Assembly (NCBI RefSeq): GCF_014596475.1
Contig: NZ_MECJ01000029.1
Location: 1-64,000, forward strand
Direction of reading: 5' to 3'
DNA from: Streptomyces sp. CBMA152
GTDB lineage: Bacteria > Actinomycetota > Actinomycetes > Streptomycetales > Streptomycetaceae
DNA: 64,000 bases
The position numbers and the translations under genes are program-made. Shown here one piece after another: positions 1 through 7,182 of the stretch (positions are counted from its first letter, which is position 1; every line of letters starts with the position of its first letter). Below the pieces are notes generated by a model. That model saw only the letters and a list, made by a program, of their open reading frames with translations, ran no database searches and was not told the origin of the DNA.

Positions 1-309
1 GTGCGCGGCGGGAGCCCCGGCGTGCTCCTCGCCCGGCACCTGCGCGGCGACGGGCTCCTGCGCGTGCGTGGCGGCCGTCTCCGGCGCCGCCTCCTGCGCG
101 GGCTGCACCGCGGTCTGCTCCGGGCCCACCGCGGCCTGGACCGCGGTCTCGGCCTCGCTCCCGGCCTGGGCGGCAGGCTGAGCGGCGGGCTGGCCCTCGG
201 CCCGTACAGGCTCCTCGGACGTCACGGCGTGGACGGGAGGCGCGGGCGGTGCTGACGACGGGGCAGGCGGGACGGCAGGGGCCGCGGTGCCCTCGTTCTC
301 GGTGCTCAC
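1..309 (-). CDS. Ala/Pro/Glu-rich N-terminus of a protein leaving the left edge (probable HtrA-like serine protease)
   Basis: The frame is open from a GTG at 309 to the window edge (103 codons) and is preceded by a GAGGAG ribosome binding site at 318-323, 8 bases away. The protein begins VSTENEGTAAPAVPPAPSS and continues as Ala, Gln, Glu and Pro rich low-complexity sequence with no signal peptide or domain yet. Streptomyces membrane-anchored trypsin-like (HtrA/DegP-type) proteases carry such cytoplasmic disordered heads, and one sits next to the glycerophosphodiester phosphodiesterase in S. coelicolor as I remember it. The identity rests on that synteny only; the catalytic domain would lie to the left of the window. 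Confidence 0.55.
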   Translation of the reverse strand, partial: MSTENEGTAAPAVPPAPSSAPPAPPVHAVTSEEPVRAEGQPAAQPAAQAGSEAETAVQAAVGPEQTAVQPAQEAAPETAATHAQEPVAAQVPGEEHAGAPAAH

Positions 310-356
310 AGCTCTCTCTCCTCGGTTCCACTCGGTCTCGGGGTCGGCATGATCGG

Positions 357-416
357 TACGGTCGCTCCGTTGCTCGTACGGTCGCTGCGTCGCTCGGTAC
401 GGTCGCTACGTCGCGG
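357..416. repeat. Three imperfect tandem copies of a 19-21 bp unit
   Basis: The units start at 357, 377 and 398 and each begins TACGGTCGCT followed by a variable CGT-rich half. The 20-21 bp period is close to two helical turns, so equivalent bases fall on one face of the DNA. The array lies between the divergent genes starting at 309 and 625. No function is known; it could be an iterated protein-binding site or simple slippage. Confidence 0.6.
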
Positions 417-481
417 CGTGGGGACGGCGCCACCGACCATGGTGCGCCAGGGGTCCGACAATCGCGTAGTTCGACTGTGCG

Positions 482-497
482 GACATGTGCACATGTC
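482..497. promoter_or_regulatory. Perfect 16-bp palindrome, candidate operator
   Basis: GACATGTGCACATGTC is a perfect inverted repeat with no spacer. It lies in the 315-bp gap between the divergent genes at 309 (minus) and 625 (plus), where a shared operator would be expected. The cognate regulator cannot be named from sequence. Confidence 0.45.
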
Positions 498-624
498 AGG
501 GCTCAGCTTTTCCCACGACCTGTCAGGCCACTGTAAGCAGGACCTGTGTATCCGTGCCCTCCGCCGTGTCCGTGCCCCCGTCACCGGTCGCCCGTACGCA
601 CCCGCGCAGTGGCACGATGACGCG

Positions 625-1452
625 GTGACCCAAGCACGGCAGCACGACAGGCATTCCTCCCACCGGGCCTCCATCCAGGTGGTGGCCCACCGGGGCGCGT
701 CCGAGGACGCGCCCGAGCACACCCTGGCCGCGTACATGAAGGCCATCGAGGACGGCGCCGACGCCCTCGAATGCGACGTCCGGCTCACCGCCGACGGCCA
801 CCTCGTCTGCGTCCACGACCGGCGCGTCAACCGCACCTCCAACGGCCGCGGCGCCGTCTCCGCCCTGGAGCTCTCCGAGCTCTCGGCCCTGGACTTCGGC
901 TCCTGGAAGGACAGCGAGGAGAGCCCGGACTGGGGCGACCCGTCGTTCACCTCGGTCCTCACCCTGGAGCGGCTGCTCGAACTCGTCGCCGACGCGGGCC
1001 GCCGCATCGAGCTGGCCATCGAGACCAAGCACCCCACCCGCTGGGCCGGCCAGGTCGAGGAGCGGCTGCTGCATCTGCTGAAGCGGTTCGGCCTCACCGA
1101 TCCGCCGCCCGCCGGCGAGAGCTCGCCCGTACGCATCATGAGCTTCTCGGCCCGCTCGCTGCACCGGGTCGCGGCGGCCGCGCCGGACATCCCGACCGTC
1201 TACCTGATGCAGTTCCTCTCGCCCCGGCTGCGCGACGGACGGCTGCCCGCGGGCGCCGGGATCGCGGGGCCGGGGATGCGGATCGTACGCAACCACCCCG
1301 GCTACATCGCACGGCTGCACGCGGCGGGCCACAAGGTGCACGTCTGGACGGTGAACGAGCCGGAGGACGTCGAGCTGTGCGTACGCCTGGGGGTGGAGGC
1401 GATCATCACCAACCGCCCGAAGCAGGTGCTCCAGCAGCTCGGACGCCTCTGA
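625..1452 (+). CDS. Glycerophosphodiester phosphodiesterase (GDPD family)
   Basis: A 275-residue protein that would hydrolyse glycerophosphodiesters to glycerol 3-phosphate and an alcohol. The GDPD signature is complete: VVAHRGASEDAPEHTL near residues 18-33 with the catalytic HR, then ALECDVRLTADGHLVCVHD with the E/D metal ligands and the second catalytic His, and near the C-terminus HVWTVNEPEDVELCVRLGV. There is no signal peptide, so it is probably cytoplasmic. The frame is open further upstream, but the GTG at 625 fits homologous N-termini, and CACGAT six bases before it suggests a leaderless transcript. A terminator-like hairpin overlaps the stop codon. Confidence 0.93.
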   Translation: MTQARQHDRHSSHRASIQVVAHRGASEDAPEHTLAAYMKAIEDGADALECDVRLTADGHLVCVHDRRVNRTSNGRGAVSALELSELSALDFGSWKDSEESPDWGDPSFTSVLTLERLLELVADAGRRIELAIETKHPTRWAGQVEERLLHLLKRFGLTDPPPAGESSPVRIMSFSARSLHRVAAAAPDIPTVYLMQFLSPRLRDGRLPAGAGIAGPGMRIVRNHPGYIARLHAAGHKVHVWTVNEPEDVELCVRLGVEAIITNRPKQVLQQLGRL

Positions 1453-1472
1453 AAGCGCCTCTATAGGCGTCC
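1441..1472 (+). terminator. Hairpin overlapping the GDPD stop codon
   Basis: GGACGCCT (1441-1448) pairs with AGGCGTCC (1465-1472), and a T/C-rich tract follows. It sits exactly where transcription of the GDPD gene would end. Confidence 0.5.
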
Positions 1473-1486
1473 GTTTCCCCACCCAC

Positions 1487-1507
1487 GTCACCAGTAAAAC
1501 TGGTGAC
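1487..1507. promoter_or_regulatory. Perfect 9-3-9 inverted repeat upstream of an RsbW-type ATPase gene
   Basis: GTCACCAGT, a 3-base AAA spacer, and ACTGGTGAC form a perfect inverted repeat. It lies 130 bp upstream of the start at 1638. It could be an operator or a second terminator stem; no T-tract follows, which favours a protein-binding site. Confidence 0.4.
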
Positions 1508-1637
1508 AGGGAGTGCACCGGCGCGTTCGGTCCGTATTCGATCGTTACGAGTGCGTCACCAGACGTCGGTTGGCCGGTTTCCGGTCCAGTCCATTGGGGC
1601 ATCCACACCGTGGCGTGGGGTGAAGGAGGTCTCGGGG

Positions 1638-2186
1638 GTGGCGTTGGTGGTGGCACAGGAGGTGCCCACGTCGTCGAGCATGGCCGTGCCCCACGGCCCT
1701 GCGGGCGTGGGCAAGGCGAGACACCGGATGCGGGAGCACCTGCTCGGCAGCGGCGTGTCGGAGCCCGTCGTGGACGATGCCGTACTGGTCCTTTCCGAAC
1801 TGCTCAGCAACGCCTGCCGGCACGGCAGGCCACTGGGCCGAGCCGACGTCGGCGACGGCGACGTGCGGGCGGCCTGGCGTATCGACAAGGCGGGGCGCCT
1901 CACCGTCGAGGTGACGGACGGCGGCGGCCCGACCCGACCCATTCCGGCCACGCCTTCGGTGACCGCACGTGGCGGCCGGGGGCTCAACATCATCAGCGCA
2001 CTCGCCCAGGACTGGGGCGTACGGGACAGCGCGTCCGGAGAGGTCACGGTCTGGGTGATCATCACCGTCGGACCGGGACACGGCCACGGCCGTGACAACG
2101 GGCACGCGCCGACCACGGACGGCCTCGTCGCGCGCGTGGCGCCGCTCGGCTTCGACTTCGCGGACGCGTTCGACGACCGCGACTGA
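1638..2186 (+). CDS. RsbW/SpoIIAB-type ATP-binding regulatory protein
   Basis: A 182-residue protein with one GHKL (histidine-kinase-like ATPase) domain and no phosphoacceptor domain, as in anti-sigma factor switch kinases. Visible motifs are the N-box ELLSNACRHG, the G1 box VTDGGGP and the G2 region GGRGLNII. The GTG at 1638 is chosen because AAGGAGGT stands at the proper distance (1623-1630); a GTG at 1620 is also in frame. The C-terminal 35 residues are His/Gly/Asp rich and lie outside the domain. Streptomyces genomes encode dozens of these, and no partner sigma factor is adjacent, so the target is unknown. Confidence 0.85.
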   Translation: MALVVAQEVPTSSSMAVPHGPAGVGKARHRMREHLLGSGVSEPVVDDAVLVLSELLSNACRHGRPLGRADVGDGDVRAAWRIDKAGRLTVEVTDGGGPTRPIPATPSVTARGGRGLNIISALAQDWGVRDSASGEVTVWVIITVGPGHGHGRDNGHAPTTDGLVARVAPLGFDFADAFDDRD

Positions 2187-2366
2187 GCCGCAGGCCGGGT
2201 ACGCGACCGGGTCCCGCACCGGGCCGGGCGACTGCGCCCGAGCCGTACCCAAGGGCTCCGCGCCACCCGTCTCCGACTGTGCCGTACGCCGTGGGCCATC
2301 CCGTACGGCTAGGCTCGCGCCCGACACAGCGACACCGCACCACCGCAGTCGGGAGAGAGCCACACC

Positions 2367-3356
2367 ATGGCCAAGAAGCGCCCCCAGACCAAGGCCGCTC
2401 AGCGTCAGTCAGCCCCTCCGGGGCGGGCCCAGCTCATCGATGGTGAGATTCCGGTCGTCGGCGCCCGGGAGCCCTGCCCCTGCGGCTCCGGCCGCCGCTA
2501 CAAGGCCTGCCACGGCCGCGAGGCCTCGCACGCCGTGACCGAGCTGGTCCAGCGCCCGTTCGAGGGCCTGGCGGGCGAGTGCGACTGGGTCGCGCTGCGC
2601 GAGCTCGTCCCGGCCGCGACCGTCGAGCTGACCCTCAAGGACGGGCTGCCCGAGGGCGTGCCGTCCGTCGCGCTCGCGACCGTCCTGCCGATGGCGTGGC
2701 CCGCGCTGCGCCGAGACGACGGCTCGGTGCTGCTCGGACTGCAGAACGACACGCCGTCCGGTGACATCAGCCGCGACCTCGCGGACACGCTCACGCGCGC
2801 GTTGGCCGCGGAGCCGGGTACTCCGGTGGCCGCCCAGCGCGTCGACCCGCAGGGCCCCCGCCTCCAGGACCTGCTGGACGCGACCGCCCCGTTCGAACCC
2901 GCCGTGCACAGCGGCTTCGAGTTCTGGGTGCCGGACTCCGAGAACGCCACCCCCGAGGTGACCGCGTCCCTGGAGCGCGCCAACGCGGCCGCGATCCCGA
3001 CCGTACGGCTCACGTCGGTCGACTCGTCCTACTGGTGCGAGACGCCCGACAAGAACCACCTCCGGTGGGTCATGCCGCACCCCGAGGAGCGGCTTCTGGA
3101 CGCGCTCGCCCGGCTGCACGCGGCGGGCACCTCCTCGCTCGGCGAGGGCACCCGCCTCGTCGGCTCCTTCCGGGCGCACGGCCTGACCGTGCCCGTCTGG
3201 GACCTGCCGAGTGCGATGACCGCCGAGGACTGCGAGAAGCCGGCCGCTGCGTTCGCGGAGCGTCTGGCGGGTGCGCTGGCGGTCGACGCGCCGCTCACGC
3301 CCGAGGAGCGCAGGGCGCGCGGCGGTCTCACCAACCGCCAGGTGACCCTCAGCTGA
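2367..3356 (+). CDS. DUF5926 family protein with an N-terminal SEC-C zinc motif
   Basis: A 329-residue cytoplasmic protein. A basic N-terminus (MAKKRPQTK) leads into a SEC-C motif, EPCPCGSGRRYKACHG, at about residues 36-51, whose three Cys and one His bind one zinc, as in SecA C-termini and other RNA or protein-binding factors. The remaining 270 residues match the actinobacterial DUF5926 type, which has no established function. It starts at an ATG 11 bases after GGGAGAGAG. It stands alone, with 180 bp before it and a stem-loop region after it. Confidence 0.88.
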   Translation: MAKKRPQTKAAQRQSAPPGRAQLIDGEIPVVGAREPCPCGSGRRYKACHGREASHAVTELVQRPFEGLAGECDWVALRELVPAATVELTLKDGLPEGVPSVALATVLPMAWPALRRDDGSVLLGLQNDTPSGDISRDLADTLTRALAAEPGTPVAAQRVDPQGPRLQDLLDATAPFEPAVHSGFEFWVPDSENATPEVTASLERANAAAIPTVRLTSVDSSYWCETPDKNHLRWVMPHPEERLLDALARLHAAGTSSLGEGTRLVGSFRAHGLTVPVWDLPSAMTAEDCEKPAAAFAERLAGALAVDAPLTPEERRARGGLTNRQVTLS

Positions 3357-3481
3357 GAGTGACCAGTCCTGTCACGGGATGGGTGACCCGCGTCACAACT
3401 CCCGGTAGTCGCAGATAAATCGGTGTCCGAATTACCGAGATCGAATTTGCGAATGACAGATCTCTTGTTACCGTTCTAAGA

Positions 3482-3521
3482 GCCCGGTCGCTGGTGCATC
3501 CCCCGTCGCCAGCGATCGGGC
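3482..3521 (+). ncRNA. Strong stem-loop with a C-rich loop followed by a T-rich tract: terminator or 6C-like small RNA
   Basis: GCCCGGTCGCTGG (3482-3494) pairs over 13 bp, with one G-U, to CCAGCGATCGGGC (3509-3521). The 14-base loop contains CCCCC, and CCTTCCATTTCTT follows. Upstream, TTGCGA and TACCGT spaced by 16 bases resemble a promoter ending just before the stem, so a free-standing transcript of about 60 nt is possible. Actinobacterial 6C RNA is defined by C-run loops, but it has two such hairpins and only one is clear here. The rest of the 217-bp gap (3357-3573) holds no gene. A plain terminator for the DUF5926 gene is the alternative. Confidence 0.4.
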
Positions 3522-3573
3522 CCTTCCATTTCTTCTGCCGGTTCCCCGCCGCGTCCACGCGCGGGCCGCCCGC

Positions 3574-4206
3574 TCAACGAGCCGAGGCCGCCGCCGAGTT
3601 GGCCGCCCCGTCGGGTGCGTTGGAGCCGGATCTCAGCAGCAGAGGCGCGTCGTCGCCCTCTTCGGCGAACTCCGCGACCGCCGAGTACGCGCCAGGTTTT
3701 CCCCGCGCCGGTTCCCTCGGCGTCTCGCATGTCCCCGGCTGGTCCCCCGCCGACACGGCACAGTTCGTCTGTACGGTGTGGCCGCGCGGCCCCATCAGCG
3801 TGAGCACCGAACGCAACCGCCCGCCCGTGGCGTTGCGGTAATACGTACGCGCCCAGGCGTCCCGGCCCTCGGTGAGCACACAGGTCTGCGCCTCGACGCC
3901 CTCGGGCGAGACGAGTTCGGGCCCGCACCGCGCGGCGGCCTCACGCACGGCCGACCCGCCCTGTCGCAGGGCCGGCCCCGCCAGGCCACCCCCACGCGCG
4001 CGTGGCGACGGCTTCGCATCAGCCAGTCCGGCTGCTCCGCCATTCCGTACGACTCCGCGGCCACCGGGCGCGGCTTCCGGGTCACCCGGTCCCTTGGACC
4101 GCGCGGGCTCGGGCTCGGGCCCGTCGGCGGGACCGGCCGAGGCCACCAATGGCAGCAGCACCGAACACACCACCACGGCGCCGATACCGATCATGCGGAG
4201 GTTCAT
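3574..4206 (-). CDS. Secreted protein of unknown function
   Basis: A 210-residue protein with a clear Sec signal peptide, MNLRMIGIGAVVVCSVLLPLVASAGP, with cleavage probable after ASA. A Pro/Gly/Ala-rich linker of about 60 residues follows. A C-terminal folded segment contains three cysteines (RCGPEL, EAQTCVLTEG, TNCAVSAGD, with a fourth at TCETPRE) that could form disulfides outside the cell. I do not recognise the family. The gene is convergent with the stem-loop region at 3482 and has no operon partner. The stretch upstream (4207-4436) carries only two hairpins. Confidence 0.75.
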   Translation of the reverse strand: MNLRMIGIGAVVVCSVLLPLVASAGPADGPEPEPARSKGPGDPEAAPGGRGVVRNGGAAGLADAKPSPRARGGGLAGPALRQGGSAVREAAARCGPELVSPEGVEAQTCVLTEGRDAWARTYYRNATGGRLRSVLTLMGPRGHTVQTNCAVSAGDQPGTCETPREPARGKPGAYSAVAEFAEEGDDAPLLLRSGSNAPDGAANSAAASAR

Positions 4207-4259
4207 GGCTGCCGGCCCCTCACGTGGAATTCCTGCGGTCAGCCGAAGATATCGACGGG

Positions 4260-4353
4260 AACCGGGCGCCCGGTTCTCCGCGCGCCCATTTCCCCTGCAA
4301 GTCGGGCGCTCTCACACCCGAACGAGTGACACCGGGCTCCCTGGGGAACCCGG
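4260..4353. terminator. Two GC-rich hairpins between a Prim-Pol gene and a secreted-protein gene
   Basis: AACCGGGCGCCCGGTT (4260-4275) is a perfect 16-bp palindrome. CCGGGCTCC (4332-4340) pairs with GGAACCCGG (4345-4353) with one G-U and a 4-base loop. Both lie just downstream of the minus-strand gene ending at 4437, where terminators are expected. Nothing else is visible in 4207-4436. Confidence 0.4.
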
Positions 4354-4436
4354 CGTCCGTCCCATTCGCTGACTCAGTACACGAGCAGGGCCTCCGCCTC
4401 CCCGCTCGCCGAGTACCGACCGATCCACCAGCGGGC

Positions 4437-5159
4437 TCAGTAAGCGAGCCGCGACCCACCGTCCGGTGCGCTGGTCGAGGCCGCGACCAGCGCGTCCACC
4501 ACCGCCTCCACGTCCGGCAGCCAGGGCGCGGCGGAGCCGGGCCGCGGGTCCGTCCCGCTCGTACGAGACCGCGGGCCCGAGTGAGGAGCCCGTTCCCAGC
4601 GCACCTGCCCCTTGCCCGTCTCGGACGGGGGCAGCACCAGATACCCGCCCTCTCCGTGGAAGCGGAGCGAACTGGGCACCCAGTCCTTGGAGTAGAGGAG
4701 GTCACCGAGACGTTCCAGCGAGTACGGAGCCACCAGCAGCGACCACCGGGTGGGGGTCGCCACCACCGGGCCGAGCCGGACGCCCATCTCGTCGAGCGCG
4801 ACCAGCGCCCGCGCCCCGGCGACGGCCGGGAGGCTCAGCGCGCACGGCGCCCTGCCGCCGGTCGCGAGGAGTACGGGCGCGCCGGGGCGGTTGGTCCACC
4901 ACCAGCGCACCAGGCGCTCGTCCGTCGACGCCGCGAGCAGTCCCGGGTCGAAGGGGTGCGCGCCCGGAACGGCGCACTCGGGGTCGGGACAGGCACAGCC
5001 ACGGCCCCGGTCACCACGGCCACCGGCCGCTTTCAGTCCCACACCTGGGAGTACGGGCCATTTCCACTCGGTCGCGCAGGTCAGCGCGGCGCCAAGCTGA
5101 GCAGCCCTTTCACTGCGCCGGAACCGGAGCCTGCGTCGCCTTCCGAGGATCTCGCGCAT
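4437..5159 (-). CDS. Stand-alone Prim-Pol (bifunctional DNA primase/polymerase N-terminal) domain protein, probably non-catalytic
   Basis: A 240-residue protein resembling the N-terminal primase/polymerase domain family (PF09250). It has ALTCATEWKWPVLPGVG near residues 24-40, then the typical Cys cluster CACPDPECAVPGAHPF, then WWWTNRPGAPVLLATG. It ends shortly after one domain, so no helicase is attached. I could not find the DxD metal-binding pair that catalytic Prim-Pols carry; the equivalent strand reads ALVALDEMG. A role other than priming is therefore likely. The ATG at 5159 gives the usual MREILGRRRR start; the frame remains open 14 codons upstream. Confidence 0.75.
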   Translation of the reverse strand: MREILGRRRRLRFRRSERAAQLGAALTCATEWKWPVLPGVGLKAAGGRGDRGRGCACPDPECAVPGAHPFDPGLLAASTDERLVRWWWTNRPGAPVLLATGGRAPCALSLPAVAGARALVALDEMGVRLGPVVATPTRWSLLVAPYSLERLGDLLYSKDWVPSSLRFHGEGGYLVLPPSETGKGQVRWERAPHSGPRSRTSGTDPRPGSAAPWLPDVEAVVDALVAASTSAPDGGSRLAY

Positions 5160-5554
5160 GAGCGCTCGTTCCTTTCCGTTGAACGCCGAGGTCCACATCA
5201 CACCATGTGTGCATCACTTCACTGCGCGTACATGCTCTATGAGCTCTGCGAGCCTGCGGTACGGGTAACCCGTCAGGATCGAGCGTGGGCTGTGACCATT
5301 AAACGCATGGCGAGGGGTGGCGTGCGCCTGGCGCTTGCCGACCCTTGTGCAAAAACCCCGCCACTCGGGGATGGGGCGCGACCGTCGACTGTTGAGACGC
5401 CCTGGCCCGCCGCCGGGTTCCGGGACACCGTCAACTGCCCCTGGCCATCACCGAGTACGTACCCCGCACGCTCGATATGACGCGCTCTTGAACGCCCTCA
5501 GTCGACCCCAGAGATGGGCCATAGGGGGCAATTTTCCGCCAAGTTGAACACCCC
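5160..5554. other. 395-bp divergent intergenic region
   Basis: This stretch separates the Prim-Pol gene (leftward) from the GAF/phosphatase gene (rightward) and must hold both promoters. It contains a 6-1-6 inverted repeat ACGGGT-A-ACCCGT at 5261-5273 and a small hairpin CCCCG-CCACT-CGGGG at 5356-5370. No coding sequence with a ribosome binding site is visible, and no promoter can be placed with confidence. Confidence 0.5.
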
Positions 5555-7081
5555 ATGGACACCAACAATCCCGCTATGACAATGCTGGACATCCCCTTAC
5601 TTGTGCGTGTACATCTGGATGCATTGATGGCGGCGCAGATTGACATGGGGGTTTGCGATGCTATTGAGCGAAATCAGCCGGTCAGACAGTCGGCTGCCAT
5701 GAGCGCCCCGCACCTGCCGAAAGTGGCTGGAATCGATCCATCCGTTCCGCCTCCCGCGCAGACTGCCGCGTCTCTGCCCACATCCGCCTCCGTCGCCCCC
5801 GCCGCCCCCGGCGCGGTGATCCAGGACCGGCTCGCCGCCTGGGTCTCCGACCTCACCACGCTGCACGAACTCACCGAACGCCTCTCCCGCACCAACGTCC
5901 TCGACGAGGCCCTGGACGAGTTGCTGCGGGCCGGTGCCGCGCTGGTCGGCGCCCGTCGCGGCCTGGTCGCACTTGAACCCGCCGACGGGCTCGGCCCCGC
6001 CGTCACCACCGGCCTCGGCCTCGCCCACGCCGACCTCGGCCACATCGAGACCGTCCCGCGCAGCGCCACCCCGTACGGCCGGATCCTCGACGGACTCCCG
6101 GACGCCGACGGCGGCTGCGACCTGGTCGGCGACGTAGAAACGGACGGGCCCGATCCCCGGCACCGCGAGGTCGCCGCCCGGCTCGGCTACGCCGCCAGCT
6201 ACGCCCTGCCGCTCGCCACCGACACGGCGGGCCGCCTCGGCGCGGCGGTCTGGCTCTACGACGAGCCCGCCGAGCCCGACGAGCGCCGCCGCCACCTCGT
6301 CGGCCTCTATCTGCGCCAGGCCTCCGAGCATCTGGCCCGGCTCGTCGAGCTGGAACGCGCGCGGACGCGCCTTGCGACCGTCGCCGAGGAGCTGCTGCCG
6401 AGCCGACTGCCTCGGGTGGCCCGGGTGCAGCTGGCCGCGCGCCATCGCACCGGGCCGCGCGGCGGCGGCGACTGGTACGACGCGCTGCCGCTGCCCGAGG
6501 GCGCGCTCGGCCTCGCGGTCGGGTCCGTCACCGGGTCCGGGCCGAGCGCCGTCGCCGCGATGGGCCGGCTGCGGGCCAGCCTGCGGGCGTACGCGGTGAT
6601 GGAGGGCGAGGATCCGGTCGCCGTCCTCTCCGACCTCGAACTGCTGCTGCGGCTGACCGAGCCGGCCCGCTCGGCGACCGCGCTCTTCGCCTACTGCGAG
6701 CCCGCGCGCGGCAAGATCGTGCTGGCCGGGGCCGGGCACGCGCCGCCGCTGATCATCGGCGAGCGCCGCACCGAGTACGTGGAAACCTCGCTCTCCGCGC
6801 CCCTGGGGATGCTGGCGTGCTGGGAAGCGCCCAGCGTGGAGCTCCAGCCCGCGGCCGGAGAAACGGTGCTGCTGTACACCGACGGGCTGCTCCACCGCAC
6901 CGGCGAACCCATGGACCGCGCCTTCGCCCGCCTCCACGCGGCCGCCGCGAGCGTCCCGAAAGCGGCCCGCGAGGACCCGGGCGCGATCGCCGACCACGTG
7001 CTGCGAACCGTGCTCCCCGACGGCCTGGACACGGCCGACGGCGACCACGACGTGGTCCTGCTCGCGGCCCGATTCGAGTGA
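5555..7081 (+). CDS. GAF-domain PP2C/SpoIIE-type serine phosphatase
   Basis: A 508-residue cytoplasmic protein. Residues about 95-265 form a GAF-like sensor domain following a heptad-rich segment (LTTLHELTERLSRTNVLDEALDELL). Residues about 275-508 form a SpoIIE/RsbU-type PPM phosphatase: RTGPRGGGDWYDALPLPEG, then VTGSGPSAVAAMGRLR, ALFAYCEPARGKIVLAGAGHAPP, LLYTDGLLHRTG and GDHDVVLLAARF. Such enzymes dephosphorylate anti-anti-sigma factors, which would link it to the RsbW-like genes nearby. ATG codons at 5555, 5576 and 5699 are all in frame. The first is used here but no strong ribosome binding site decides. Confidence 0.87.
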   Translation: MDTNNPAMTMLDIPLLVRVHLDALMAAQIDMGVCDAIERNQPVRQSAAMSAPHLPKVAGIDPSVPPPAQTAASLPTSASVAPAAPGAVIQDRLAAWVSDLTTLHELTERLSRTNVLDEALDELLRAGAALVGARRGLVALEPADGLGPAVTTGLGLAHADLGHIETVPRSATPYGRILDGLPDADGGCDLVGDVETDGPDPRHREVAARLGYAASYALPLATDTAGRLGAAVWLYDEPAEPDERRRHLVGLYLRQASEHLARLVELERARTRLATVAEELLPSRLPRVARVQLAARHRTGPRGGGDWYDALPLPEGALGLAVGSVTGSGPSAVAAMGRLRASLRAYAVMEGEDPVAVLSDLELLLRLTEPARSATALFAYCEPARGKIVLAGAGHAPPLIIGERRTEYVETSLSAPLGMLACWEAPSVELQPAAGETVLLYTDGLLHRTGEPMDRAFARLHAAAASVPKAAREDPGAIADHVLRTVLPDGLDTADGDHDVVLLAARFE

Positions 7082-7182
7082 CGCGCGCGTACGCCCCGTA
7101 ACGGGCCCTAGGGCCCTGGACGGCTTTCCGCCCGCCCGTACGATGGAGGAGGTCCAATGTCGTACTAAGTGGAGGCAGACCC

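Noticed and set aside
4002..5480. Long plus-strand open frame of 492 codons
   Set aside because: It is Arg/Pro-rich, has no ribosome binding site and overlaps the supported minus-strand Prim-Pol and secreted-protein genes. It is a high-GC shadow frame.
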